DNA of 64,000 bases from Alteraurantiacibacter hainanensis (lineage in GTDB: Bacteria; Pseudomonadota; Alphaproteobacteria; Sphingomonadales; Sphingomonadaceae). Shown one piece after another: positions 35,087 to 43,885 of this stretch (its first letter is position 1; each line of letters begins with the position of its first letter). The position numbers and the translations under genes are program-made. The DNA lies in the NCBI RefSeq assembly GCF_036321025.1, contig NZ_JAZAPB010000002.1:1736001-1800000 (forward strand), given 5' to 3'. The notes beneath the pieces are model-generated. The model was not told where the DNA came from. It did not search any database and saw nothing but the letters and a program-made list of their open reading frames with translations.

Positions 35087-35488
35087 CTATCGGGCAAGGT
35101 TAGCCAATAGTTTTCGGTCCATCGGGGCCAGCGGAAGATCGGCGGCTTCCTCCAGCGTGAACCAGCCCCAGGCCTGTCCGTCCAGACCCTGTGGTGGCGC
35201 TACCGCTTCTCGCGAAGTGTAAAGATTCAGGACAATCGCCGGATCGCCCTCCTCTTCCGAAAAATGGAACGGTTCAAGCAGGTTGCATTCGAGCGAAAGA
35301 CCCAGCTCCTCCGAAATTTCGCGAACCAGCGCCGCCCTAGGAGATTCGCCGCTTTCCACCTTCCCGCCGGGAAATTCCCAGGCCCCCGCGTGCCGCTTTC
35401 CCGGCAGCCGCTGTTGCAGAAGCACCCGTCCTTTCGAATCGAAAAGAGCCACCGCGACGACCAGCATCCATGTCGGAATTTTTTTCAC
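35087..35488 (-). CDS. mutT: (Deoxy)nucleoside triphosphate pyrophosphohydrolase, MutT/NUDIX family
   Basis: 133 residues. The NUDIX box is complete: GGKVESGESPRAALVREISE followed by ELGL. The size and LLQQRLPGKRHAGAWEFPGG match the MutT branch that removes 8-oxo-dGTP. It lies 46 bp upstream of the tRNA on the same strand and divergent from the pilin genes. MutT is the best reading; a related NUDIX specificity cannot be excluded. Confidence 0.9.
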   Translation of the reverse strand: MKKIPTWMLVVAVALFDSKGRVLLQQRLPGKRHAGAWEFPGGKVESGESPRAALVREISEELGLSLECNLLEPFHFSEEEGDPAIVLNLYTSREAVAPPQGLDGQAWGWFTLEEAADLPLAPMDRKLLANLAR

Positions 35489-35567
35489 TCTGCTCCGCCC
35501 CCGAAAGGAATTGTTAAATCATTCCTGCAAAATCCCACGCTGTCGTACTTCATCTAGGGGACCAGCG

Positions 35568-35753
35568 TTGTTTGCGAACCAATTCCTAAAACGCCTTCTT
35601 CGCGATACCCGCGGTGCGACGGCTATCGAATATGGACTGATCGTCTCTCTCATCGTCATCGCGATGATCTCGGCCATGCAGGGCTTCGCCAACTCCACCA
35701 TCACGATGTGGGGCACTGTCGAGCAGCAGGTCAAGGACGCAAACAATGGCTGA
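35568..35753 (+). CDS. Flp/Fap-type pilin, copy 1
   Basis: 61 residues from a TTG at 35568; the longer open frame upstream is antisense to the NUDIX gene. Flp pilins are secreted and assembled by Tad machinery. The cleavage site is RG|ATAIEYGLI, after which the hydrophobic helix LIVSLIVIAMISAM follows. The second copy lies 104 bp downstream. The TTG start and weak AGGGGA suggest lower expression than copy 2. No tad or cpa genes are present here. Confidence 0.85.
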   Translation: MFANQFLKRLLRDTRGATAIEYGLIVSLIVIAMISAMQGFANSTITMWGTVEQQVKDANNG

Positions 35754-35857
35754 GACGGTTAGGACTTTTTCAATAACTCGTACGTAAAAACCAAAATTGC
35801 TCGCTCGGAGACATCCGGTTGAGCCGGGTACCGAAGACTGAAACCAGGAGACTACAA

Positions 35858-36025
35858 ATGACCTTCTTCAAGAACATGATCCGTGACGAACAGGGCGCCA
35901 CCGCCATCGAATATGGCCTGATCGCTGCCCTGATCGCCGTCGCCGCCATCACCGCGATGCAGAGCCTCGGCAACTCGCTGGACTCCACGTTCACGGAAGT
36001 TTCGACCACGCTCGACAACGCGTAA
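35858..36025 (+). CDS. Flp/Fap-type pilin, copy 2
   Basis: 55 residues from the ATG at 35858 with CAGGAG. The prepilin site is QG|ATAIEYGLI, and the helix is LIAALIAVAAITAM. The Glu and Tyr of the ATAIEY motif, needed for processing and assembly in Flp pilins, are present in both copies. A strong terminator follows 20 bp after the stop. The two copies differ mostly outside the cleavage motif, suggesting distinct roles or old duplication. Confidence 0.92.
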   Translation: MTFFKNMIRDEQGATAIEYGLIAALIAVAAITAMQSLGNSLDSTFTEVSTTLDNA

Positions 36026-36044
36026 GTCGTTAGCCACGAACATG

Positions 36045-36076
36045 AGGGGCGGCAGGGAAACCTGCCGCCCCTTTTT
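36045..36076 (+). terminator. Terminator of the pilin genes
   Basis: AGGGGCGGCAGG (36045-36056) and CCTGCCGCCCCT (36061-36072) form a 12-bp stem with a GAAA loop, followed by a run of five T from 36072. Confidence 0.92.
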
Positions 36077-36137
36077 GTTTGCCTGGGCGATATCGGGGCC
36101 GACAGCTTGAAGCTGCCGGCCCGATTTTCAAACCCGG

Positions 36138-37610
36138 TCAGTTCGAACGGATGACGATCTTGTACTGCTGGCCCGGCACCAGCTGTTCATTGGCCGAGAG
36201 GCCGTTCAACACCCGGAAGCGGGCCTCCTGTCCATCGGTGTAGGCCATGCGGTTGGCCAGCGTGCGGACCGTATCCCCGCGACCGGCCGTGACGATGTCG
36301 ACCCGGCGCGGCGTGACATCGCCGGCCTCGCTCGCGCTGATGCGACGCATGGACTGATACAGCGAGTTGAACGTTCCTGCCTGTCCCGCCGGTGTGATTG
36401 CGGCGAAGTGATAGGCCGTGTCATTCGAAAACTCGTAGGCGAACACGGTCACGTCCACCTGCTGCTGGCCATTGTTCACCCGCGCGGTGCCGTAGGCGGC
36501 CGGAAGACCGTTCACCGTCGTGCGCTCGATACTGGACGGGGTCACCTGCTGCTGCTGCCCGCCAAGCGCCGTGAAGACGTTGCGGACATAGGCATTCAGG
36601 TCGTTGTTGTAGGGCCCGACCGTAAGCTGGGCGCGACCCTGATCGCCGTTGATGGTGACGGCGCGCGTGCCGTTGACCATGTAGAAGCCCTGAGGCGCGG
36701 TGAACGTGAATCGCAGCACCGGGTGGATGAACTGCCGCCCTTCGATGATGCCCTGTTCCGGATCGTCACCGTAGATCATGCCGTCGATGCGGCTCAGGAA
36801 GGTATCGCGGTTGACCACCCCTGTCGCACCGCCGGCAAGCTGGCGCGCGTTCTGCACACGGCTGGCGGGATCGGGGTGGGTCGAAGCCCATTCGGGAATC
36901 GTGGCATCTTCGCGGCCCTGCAACTGCGCGTCGAGCTGGTTCTGCGCCGCCAGGCTGGCCAGCAGCGTCGCCATGGCATTGGGATCGTAACCCGCGCGGT
37001 TCAGGTACTGGATGCCGAGCTGGTCGGCCTCCAGCTCCTGGCTGCGCGAATAGCTGAGCGTGGCGAGCTGGGATCCCTGCAGGCTGAGGTTGGCAAGGTC
37101 GGAACTGCCCAGCACCGCGCCACCGATCACCGCTCCCAGCAGGCCCAGCAGCTGGTTGCGCTGCGCAGTCTGCTGGCGACGGGCGGAGTGGCGCGCCGCG
37201 ACGTGGCCGACCTCGTGGCCCAGCACGGCGGCGAGTTCCGCCTCGTTGTTCATCAGGTTCACCAGCTGGCGCGTGGCGTAGACATAGCCGCCGGGCACCG
37301 CGAAGGCGTTGTTCACGCTGGAATTGAGGAGGGTGACCTCGAAGGCGTCGGGCCGGGTGGCGAGGCCCGACTGGACGGCGATGTTCGAACCGACCTGGTC
37401 GACATAGCGGGCATAAGGCCCCGTCATCGCGCCGCCGAATTCCGCGACGAAGGCCTCATGGTTCTCGGCCCCCAGCTGCGCCTCTTCCGCCGTGATCGGC
37501 GAACCCGGAGCGACATTTGCGCCGGGGATGCTGGCACAGGCACCCAGCGCCAGCGAAGCGGCGCCGGCTAGCGCCATGGACATAAATTTACGGGATTTCT
37601 TCAGCGGCAT
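36138..37610 (-). CDS. M48-family zinc metalloprotease lipoprotein
   Basis: 490 residues from the ATG at 37610 with AGGAGG. The signal ends in a lipobox (ALAGAASLALGACAS), so it is a periplasm-facing lipoprotein. The zinc site is LGHEVGHVAARH with the third ligand in SRSQELEADQLG. This places it with BepA/LoiP-like proteases that guard outer-membrane proteins. The C-terminal 180 residues have no TPR that I can see. The end (VTAGRGDTVRTLANRMA then LVPGQQYKIV) looks like a LysM-type peptidoglycan-binding module. Confidence 0.92.
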   Translation of the reverse strand: MPLKKSRKFMSMALAGAASLALGACASIPGANVAPGSPITAEEAQLGAENHEAFVAEFGGAMTGPYARYVDQVGSNIAVQSGLATRPDAFEVTLLNSSVNNAFAVPGGYVYATRQLVNLMNNEAELAAVLGHEVGHVAARHSARRQQTAQRNQLLGLLGAVIGGAVLGSSDLANLSLQGSQLATLSYSRSQELEADQLGIQYLNRAGYDPNAMATLLASLAAQNQLDAQLQGREDATIPEWASTHPDPASRVQNARQLAGGATGVVNRDTFLSRIDGMIYGDDPEQGIIEGRQFIHPVLRFTFTAPQGFYMVNGTRAVTINGDQGRAQLTVGPYNNDLNAYVRNVFTALGGQQQQVTPSSIERTTVNGLPAAYGTARVNNGQQQVDVTVFAYEFSNDTAYHFAAITPAGQAGTFNSLYQSMRRISASEAGDVTPRRVDIVTAGRGDTVRTLANRMAYTDGQEARFRVLNGLSANEQLVPGQQYKIVIRSN

Positions 37611-37724
37611 TCTGGCCTCCTGCAGGACTTGCAACGGATGCAATCTGGCGATCCGTTCGTTGCCGAAGAAAACAGAATTCGTTGATCTATGTTCCCGAAT
37701 AACGCTGTTCCGGGCAGCTTCGAC

Positions 37725-38684
37725 CTAGCGGGAGAGGCTGCGCCCGATAGCCAGGAACCGGTCCTCTCGCTGCCGCCGCAACGCGTCGCGATCGACAACG
37801 GCAAGCGCGTCCAGCTCTTCCCCGATGGCCTTCATCAGCGATTTCACCGCTGCTTCGGGATCGCGCTGTGCCCCGCCAACGGGTTCGGGAACGATGCGAT
37901 CGATCACGCCAAGCTTTTCCAGGTCCTGTGCGGTAATCTTCATCGCCTCGGCCGCCTGCGGGGCCTTTTCCGCCGTCCGCCAGAGAATCGAAGCGCAGCC
38001 TTCAGGCGAGATAACCGAGTAGACCGCGTGTTCGAACATCAGCACCCGTTCCGCGCTGGCCAGCGCGACCGCGCCGCCCGATCCGCCCTCTCCCACGATG
38101 GCGGCCACCAGCGGCACGCCGAGTGCGAGGCAGGCCTCCGTCGAACGGGCAATGGCTTCGGCCTGGCCGCGTTCCTCGGCCTCGATACCGGGGAACGCAC
38201 CCGACGTGTCGACCAGCGTCACCACCGGAAGGCCGAACCTGTCGGCCAGTTCCATCAGGCGGATCGCCTTGCGATAGCCCTCGGGCTTGCCCATGCCGAA
38301 ATTGTGGCGGATGCGGCTTTCCGTATCCTTGCCCTTCTCGTGACCGATGAGCACCACCTTGCGCCCGTCGAGCCGCGCAAGGCCGCCCATGATCGCCTGG
38401 TCGTCGCCAAAGGCACGATCGCCGCCCATCGGCACGAAGTCGGTGAAGCCCAGCTTCACGAAGTCCTCGAAATGTGGGCGCGAGGGATGCCGGGCAACCT
38501 GCGTCTTCTGCCAGGGCGACAGGTCGCGGTATGTATTCTCGAGAAGCTGCGCGCTCTTGAGCTCGAGCCGTTGCAGCTCGTTCGAAATGTCGACGTCACC
38601 GTCGTCACCTGCGGCCTTGCGCAGTTCCGCGATACGGGCTTCTAGCTCGGCGACCGGCTTCTCGAATTCCAGATAAGAAATCAT
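37725..38684 (-). CDS. accA: Acetyl-CoA carboxylase carboxyltransferase subunit alpha
   Basis: 319 residues from the ATG at 38684, normal length. AccA and AccD form the carboxyltransferase that makes malonyl-CoA. Markers are YLEFEKPVAELEARIAEL, RPHFEDFVKLGFTDF, VDTSGAFPGIEAEERGQ and GEGGSGGAVALASAERVLM. It follows xerD by 10 bp on the same strand, so both probably lie on one transcript. Confidence 0.97.
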   Translation of the reverse strand: MISYLEFEKPVAELEARIAELRKAAGDDGDVDISNELQRLELKSAQLLENTYRDLSPWQKTQVARHPSRPHFEDFVKLGFTDFVPMGGDRAFGDDQAIMGGLARLDGRKVVLIGHEKGKDTESRIRHNFGMGKPEGYRKAIRLMELADRFGLPVVTLVDTSGAFPGIEAEERGQAEAIARSTEACLALGVPLVAAIVGEGGSGGAVALASAERVLMFEHAVYSVISPEGCASILWRTAEKAPQAAEAMKITAQDLEKLGVIDRIVPEPVGGAQRDPEAAVKSLMKAIGEELDALAVVDRDALRRQREDRFLAIGRSLSR

Positions 38685-38694
38685 GGCAAAGCCG

Positions 38695-39573
38695 CTACCG
38701 CGCCCCGCCCCCTCCTGCAAGAGGATGCCGTTCATTCACCAGTGCAACCAGTCGGGCGGAATCGACATGGGTATAGATCTGGGTGGTGGCGATATCGGCG
38801 TGGCCCAGCAGGGTCTGCAGCACGCGCAGGTCCGCCCCGCCTTCGAGCAGGTGGGTGGCAAAGGCATGGCGCAGCACGTGCGGGGAAACCTTGGCGGGAT
38901 CGATATCGGAACGCGCCGCCAGTTCCTTCACCATCTGGTAAAGCCGGATGCGGGTGAGATGCGCCTTGCGCGAAGGGAAGAGGAAAGGTGAACCCTCGGG
39001 CCGCAGTTTCATCCAGCGGGCAATGGCCCGTTGAGCGCGGCCGGACACCGGCACCATGCGCTGCTGCCCGCCCTTGCCGGTTATCGTCAGGAACGGGGCA
39101 TCGCGCGGCACGGAGGCCACCGGCAGGGCGACAAGTTCGCTGGCGCGCAATCCTGATCCGTAGAGCAGTTCGATCAGCGCCAGCATCCTGACGGCCGCGG
39201 GTCGATCACTCGCCGCCTCGTTCTCGGCCTGCGAAAAGAGACTTTCTATCTCCGCGTGGTTCAGCACCTTGGGTAAGGGACGGCGGCTTTGCGGGCGCGG
39301 CAGCGCCGTCGAGGGATCGTCCTCGCGCAGCCCCTCGTCGAGGCAGAAGCCGAAGAACTGGCGCAGGGCAGACACTTTCCGGGCAACCGTGGCGGGTGCC
39401 AGGTCGGCCCAGGCACGGGTCAGCCGCGCAAGGTCTGCACGCGCCACCGTGGCGAGATCGCCGACGACGTCCTCGCTCGCCTCGAGATCGCGGCGATAGG
39501 CCGCCAGCGTGTTCGCCGCGGCCCCGCGCTCTGCGGCGAGCATCGCCAGGAAACTGTCGATGGAACTGCCCAC
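38695..39573 (-). CDS. xerD: Site-specific tyrosine recombinase XerD
   Basis: 292 residues. The catalytic set is complete: GSGLRASEL (Arg), GKGGQQRMVPV (Lys), SPHVLRHAFATHLLEGG (His, Arg), LLGHADIATTQIYTHV (His, Tyr). XerC/XerD resolve chromosome dimers at dif under FtsK. The neighbourhood with accA downstream and aroK-aroB divergent is the usual alphaproteobacterial xerD setting in my recollection, favouring XerD over XerC. It starts 4 bp after the stop of the upstream unknown gene. Confidence 0.92.
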   Translation of the reverse strand: MGSSIDSFLAMLAAERGAAANTLAAYRRDLEASEDVVGDLATVARADLARLTRAWADLAPATVARKVSALRQFFGFCLDEGLREDDPSTALPRPQSRRPLPKVLNHAEIESLFSQAENEAASDRPAAVRMLALIELLYGSGLRASELVALPVASVPRDAPFLTITGKGGQQRMVPVSGRAQRAIARWMKLRPEGSPFLFPSRKAHLTRIRLYQMVKELAARSDIDPAKVSPHVLRHAFATHLLEGGADLRVLQTLLGHADIATTQIYTHVDSARLVALVNERHPLAGGGGAR

Positions 39574-39577
39574 GCCG

Positions 39578-41422
39578 CTATCCGCGTGCGACCGCCTCCG
39601 CGGCGATCATCCGGGCTTCGGCGGAAAGGCCCGCGGCATTCAGCGCGCGCACGATGTGGAACAGATGGCGCGGCGTCATCCGCTCCCAGCTGTCGCCCTG
39701 CATGCCAACCCCGGCAAGGATCGCCACGAGGGTGGCATTGCGCAGCTGACCGGCCCGCTCGATCTTCTCGCTCCAGGCGCTGCGGCGGGTGAAGTTCAGA
39801 CCCAGCCGGTCGGAGAAATCCTCGACATCGTCGCTGTCGAGGCGACCCAGCCCGGCAAGCCCGGCAACCAGGAACCCGGCCTTGCGCGGCCGCGATGCGT
39901 CGAACTCGTCGATGAAGCTGTCCACCGATCCGCTGTCGACGGTGTCGGACGCGTCAGGTCGCGCCAGCGCCAGCAGGGCCCATGCCTCGCTCCCGTCTGA
40001 CACGACGTCGGCCCAGCGCAGGGCGTTGCGATCCAGCCCGGCCGTGAGCATGGAGGCGATCAGCGTCGCTGCATCGTCGGCGAAGTCTTCGCTGACCGGC
40101 AGGCGCGCGGCGGAATAGGCGGTGAGAACCATGCGTCCGTAGTCGCGCTGCTCTCCCCACAGGCCGCGCATGGCGGCAAGGCGCTCCTGCGGGGTTTCGG
40201 CGACGTAGGCTTCACGCAGCTGGGCGGCGAGATTCTTCTCCGCGGCATCGTAGCGGTCGCTGGCCCACAGCTGCGAATAGAGGTCCACGATGGCCGCCGA
40301 CGAGATCACGCCGCGCTCGGCAGCGGTCTGCGATTCCTCGACCCGGCGCAGCAAGGGCGTGGCGGGGATCAGCACGTCGGAAATGGCGTATCCGGTATCG
40401 AGGTCGCTGGCGAGCTCTTCGGGCAGGTCCTCGCCCACGGCGCGGGCCAGGGCAAAGCGCCACGGCGTGAGGGTTTCCACATTGCCCCATTCGATGTTCA
40501 CGGCGCGGCTGCCTTCACCGGCCGCCCCCGCATAACGCTGCGCCAGGCGAACGTCGATTTCCTCTGCCACGCCGGTGCCGTAGGCGCGTTGGAGGCGGCG
40601 GTCGGCGCTGCGCGCTTCGCCGAGATAGGCAGAGCAGATCGCCTGCAGCAGTTCCCACTCGCCATCGTCGCGCAGGTCGCCGTGGAGGCGGGCGACGGGG
40701 CACATGCCAAGGATGTCGCCGGTGGAGACGTAGGCATCGAACGCCGCATCGGTGAGCGCCCGGTTGTATTCCGATCCGTCGACGTCCTGCACCAGGGCGC
40801 GGGCGACGGCGCCCTCGCCCATGTCGGTCAACGCCTGTGCCCGCAGCGCGGCGAAGGCGACCGGGTTCATGCCCTCGGGCGCGTAGAGCCGGCTGGCGAG
40901 CGCGCGGCGAAGCAGGATATGGCCCCAGCGCGAGACGACCGGCCCGTTGCTGGCCTGAAGCGCTGCGCCTACCAGTGCGCCGGGCTGGTTGCGCAGCGAA
41001 CCGCTGGGAAAGCCGCCTTCGACGTTGGCGATGATGCCCACCCGCTCCACCGCGCGGCGCGCGGCCGCGGGGATATCGAACTTGGGTCGCAGGCCCAGCA
41101 CCTCGTTGATCTCGTCGGGATCCATCTGCTCCAGCTCGGCCAGCGAGGGGAAGTCGGCAGGCAGGGTCAGCCGACCGGCGGACCCTGACGATCCGCTGTC
41201 GGGCAGCGGCTGCACCACTTCACCGCTGCCGGACGAGGACGGCCCGGCAGGCTGCGAAGACGGTGCGGGACGGTCTGCCGTCGGCGTCGGCGTCGGAGAA
41301 GGCTGCTGCGGCGGCGGATCGCGGAAGATATCGGGCAGCAGATCCTCGGGCCCGCCCGCCAGCGCCAGCGAGGAGGTCAGCGCCAGTCCGGCGGTGGCGG
41401 CGAACAGAACGGCGCGCTTCAC
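39578..41422 (-). CDS. Exported helical-repeat protein of unknown function
   Basis: 614 residues from a GTG at 41422 overlapping the stop of the small upstream gene (GTGA); frames further upstream are not coding. The N-terminus is a signal peptide (KRAVLFAATAGLALTSSLALA, cleaved before GGPED). A Pro/Ser/Thr-rich linker with repeated PTPTPT follows (residues about 35-85), and then about 500 residues of helical repeats that look TPR- or Sel1-like by eye. It probably sits in the periplasm. I do not know a named family; it appears to be a sphingomonad-type gene placed ahead of xerD. Confidence 0.75.
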   Translation of the reverse strand: MKRAVLFAATAGLALTSSLALAGGPEDLLPDIFRDPPPQQPSPTPTPTADRPAPSSQPAGPSSSGSGEVVQPLPDSGSSGSAGRLTLPADFPSLAELEQMDPDEINEVLGLRPKFDIPAAARRAVERVGIIANVEGGFPSGSLRNQPGALVGAALQASNGPVVSRWGHILLRRALASRLYAPEGMNPVAFAALRAQALTDMGEGAVARALVQDVDGSEYNRALTDAAFDAYVSTGDILGMCPVARLHGDLRDDGEWELLQAICSAYLGEARSADRRLQRAYGTGVAEEIDVRLAQRYAGAAGEGSRAVNIEWGNVETLTPWRFALARAVGEDLPEELASDLDTGYAISDVLIPATPLLRRVEESQTAAERGVISSAAIVDLYSQLWASDRYDAAEKNLAAQLREAYVAETPQERLAAMRGLWGEQRDYGRMVLTAYSAARLPVSEDFADDAATLIASMLTAGLDRNALRWADVVSDGSEAWALLALARPDASDTVDSGSVDSFIDEFDASRPRKAGFLVAGLAGLGRLDSDDVEDFSDRLGLNFTRRSAWSEKIERAGQLRNATLVAILAGVGMQGDSWERMTPRHLFHIVRALNAAGLSAEARMIAAEAVARG

Positions 41423-41559
41423 GACGCGCTTTCCGGCAAGGCCACGGGTTCCACGATCAGTCGCTCTTCCTGCCGCCCGCCATCGTACCAGGCCACGCCC
41501 AGCACGATGGACAGGACCAGCACCACCAAAACCACCATAGTCATTCGCCGTTTCGACAC
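41419..41559 (-). CDS. Small single-pass membrane protein, coupled to the next gene
   Basis: 46 residues from a GTG at 41559; an ATG at 41544 would give 41 residues. It consists of a short basic start (SKRR), one strongly hydrophobic helix (MVVLVVLVLSIVLGVAWY) and a charged tail. The stop overlaps the next gene's GTG, so the two are coupled. A membrane partner for the exported helical protein is possible. Confidence 0.6.
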   Translation of the reverse strand: MSKRRMTMVVLVVLVLSIVLGVAWYDGGRQEERLIVEPVALPESAS

Positions 41560-41640
41560 TTCTGCAAATAGCTTTCCCTGGGTGCCGCAAAGCGGCTCAT
41601 GCTTGCCAGCGCGACTAGCCCATCTATAGGCCTTGCGGCA

Positions 41641-42216
41641 ATGACCATTGCCAAACCCCTGCCCGACGATGCGACGATCCGCGCCATCCGTGGCCGGATT
41701 TCCCGGCCGATCGTGCTTGTCGGCATGATGGGCGTGGGAAAGTCCACCGTGGGCCGCAAGCTTGCGGCGACGCTGGGCATGGACTTCGTCGATGCCGACG
41801 AGGAAATCTGCGAAGCGGCCAACATGACGATCCCGGAAATCTTCGACCTTTTCGGCGAAGGCTATTTCCGCGACGGTGAACGCCGGGTGATCGCCCGGCT
41901 TCTGGAGGAAAAGGGCTGCGACTGCGTGCTCGCGACGGGCGGCGGGGCCTTCGTGCAGGACGAGACGCGCGAACTGATCCTGGAACGCGGCATCGCCATC
42001 TGGCTGGACAGCGACGTGGAAACGCTGGTGGAGCGGGTGAGCCGCAACGACCGCCGTCCGCTGCTGCGCGACGGCGACACGCGAGAGATCGTGGCGCGCA
42101 TGAAGGCGGAACGCGAAGGCGCCTATTCGCAGGCGCCGATCCACGTGCAGAGCGATGCCGGTCCGCACTCGGCTGCCGTCGCGCGTATTCTGGAGGAACT
42201 CGACGCATGGCTGTGA
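41641..42216 (+). CDS. aroK: Shikimate kinase
   Basis: 191 residues from the ATG at 41641; an in-frame ATG at 41599 is possible but adds unlikely residues. It phosphorylates shikimate in aromatic synthesis. Walker A LVGMMGVGKSTVGRKLA, then VDADEEICEAANMTIPEI (shikimate site), the FRDGERRVI segment and LATGGGAFV are all present. It overlaps aroB by 10 bp and is divergent from the xerD unit. Confidence 0.95.
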   Translation: MTIAKPLPDDATIRAIRGRISRPIVLVGMMGVGKSTVGRKLAATLGMDFVDADEEICEAANMTIPEIFDLFGEGYFRDGERRVIARLLEEKGCDCVLATGGGAFVQDETRELILERGIAIWLDSDVETLVERVSRNDRRPLLRDGDTREIVARMKAEREGAYSQAPIHVQSDAGPHSAAVARILEELDAWL

Positions 42217-43316
42217 TCCGTGTGGAACTGGCCGGTCGCGGTTACGACGTGCACGTAGGGCACGGCCTGCTGGATGATGCAGGCCCCCTGATGTCCGATT
42301 TCGTGCGGAAGGACCGCGTGGCCGCAGTGGCGGACCGCAACTCGCACGAACACCACGGAGCAAGGCTGGAAGCCGCGCTGTCCCGGGCGAATGTCGGCGT
42401 GGACTGGTTCATTGCCGAACCGGGCGAAGGCGCGAAGAGCTGGGGCGTGCTGGAAAAGCTGGTCGACTGGCTGCTGGAACGCGGCGTGGAGCGCGGAGAC
42501 CACATCATCGCCCTGGGCGGCGGTGTGGTGGGCGACCTGACGGGCTTTGCCGCTGCCGTGCTCAAACGCGGATGCGGCTTCGTGCAGGTGCCCACTACCC
42601 TGCTGGCGCAGGTCGACAGCAGCGTGGGCGGCAAGACGGCGATCAACACGCGGGCGGGCAAGAACCTTGTCGGCGCCTTTCACCAGCCCGCTCTGGTGCT
42701 GGCCGATACCGCCACGCTGGAAACCCTTCCCCCGCGCGAGATGGGCGCAGGCTATGCCGAGGTGATCAAGTACGGCATCCTTGGCGATGCGGAGTTCTTT
42801 GCCTGGTGCGAGAAGCACGGGGCGCAAGTCACCGTGCGCGATCCCGAAGCGCTGCAATATGCCGTCACCCAAAGTGTAAAGGCCAAGGCGCGGATCGTGG
42901 CGCAGGACGAACGCGAGACGACCGGCACGCGTGCCCTGCTGAACCTGGGCCATACCTTCGGTCACGCACTGGAGGCCGAGACAGGCTTTTCCGATGCGCT
43001 GCTGCATGGCGAGGCGGTGGCGCTCGGCATGGTGCTGGCCGCGCGCTATTCGGCGCGGCGGGACTATATTTCCATGGACGATGCCGTGCGCGTGACGGCT
43101 GCGATCGACAAGGCCGGTCTGCGCAGCGAGATCGCCGCGCTAGGTCTCGATTGCAGCGGCGAGGATCTGGCCGCGCACATGCTGCACGACAAGAAGATGG
43201 ACGCAGGCACCCTGCCCTTCATCCTGCTGCGCGGCATCGGAGAAGCCTTCGTGGACAAGAGCGTGGAAATGGCGGACGTCGCCAGCTTCCTCGAGGAACA
43301 GCTAAGGGTTCACTAG
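42207..43316 (+). CDS. aroB: 3-dehydroquinate synthase
   Basis: 369 residues. It closes DAHP to 3-dehydroquinate with NAD and zinc. Motifs: FIAEPGEGAKSW, IALGGGVVGDLTGFAAAV, PTTLLAQVDSSVGGKTAIN, KNLVGAFHQP, the zinc site in GYAEVIKYG, LNLGHTFGHALE and LLHGEAVALGM. Translation is probably coupled to aroK. The stop shares CTAG with the convergent DUF421 gene. Confidence 0.97.
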   Translation: MAVIRVELAGRGYDVHVGHGLLDDAGPLMSDFVRKDRVAAVADRNSHEHHGARLEAALSRANVGVDWFIAEPGEGAKSWGVLEKLVDWLLERGVERGDHIIALGGGVVGDLTGFAAAVLKRGCGFVQVPTTLLAQVDSSVGGKTAINTRAGKNLVGAFHQPALVLADTATLETLPPREMGAGYAEVIKYGILGDAEFFAWCEKHGAQVTVRDPEALQYAVTQSVKAKARIVAQDERETTGTRALLNLGHTFGHALEAETGFSDALLHGEAVALGMVLAARYSARRDYISMDDAVRVTAAIDKAGLRSEIAALGLDCSGEDLAAHMLHDKKMDAGTLPFILLRGIGEAFVDKSVEMADVASFLEEQLRVH

Positions 43317-43849
43317 TCGGGTGCGGTTTCTGACTTGTCGGAGCCGCGCAGCAGCCTTTTCAGCGCGCTGTACTGGCTGGCGGGCGGACCCTCGATCACG
43401 CTGAAGCTGCCATCGGTTTCCAGCACCACGGCGGCGATGTTCTCGATCTTGCCATGACCCTTGCCGCGGATTGCAGCCTCGATCTCGCCACGCGTCACGC
43501 GCTCGGCCTTCATCTCGTCTTCGAGGAATTCCCCATCCTTCAGGAGCATGCGCGAATCAGAGCGGAGAACCTGCTTGAACCATCCCAGCCGGACCGAGAG
43601 GAAGGACACCGTCCACTGCAGGAAGGCGAGCACCACGAAGGCCGTGAGGCCGTCGGCGACGGACAGGCTGCTCGTCAGCATGACGGAGGCGAGAATCGAG
43701 CCCAGCGCCACCGTCACCACGAGGTCGAAGATATTCAGCTTGGCGATCGAGCGCTTGCCTGCAAACTGCAGGATCGCGATCAGCGCGGCATATATGACGA
43801 GAGTCGTCAGCGCGATGACGCCAATATCGGACCAGTTGTCGAACCACAT
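43313..43849 (-). CDS. DUF421 (YetF-like) membrane protein, copy 1
   Basis: 178 residues. Three membrane helices occupy residues about 8-30, 42-62 and 68-88. The core KLNIFDLVVTVALGSILAS is the hallmark of DUF421. A cytosolic domain carries LRSDSRMLLKDGEFLEDEM and a C-terminal beta strand (AAVVLETDGSFSVI). The family's function is unknown; some members affect stress or spore germination. It follows copy 2 with a 36-bp gap on the same strand. Confidence 0.93.
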   Translation of the reverse strand: MWFDNWSDIGVIALTTLVIYAALIAILQFAGKRSIAKLNIFDLVVTVALGSILASVMLTSSLSVADGLTAFVVLAFLQWTVSFLSVRLGWFKQVLRSDSRMLLKDGEFLEDEMKAERVTRGEIEAAIRGKGHGKIENIAAVVLETDGSFSVIEGPPASQYSALKRLLRGSDKSETAPD

Positions 43850-43885
43850 GTGCCCTCAACGCGCCGGAGGCGGATAGGGGTCCGC

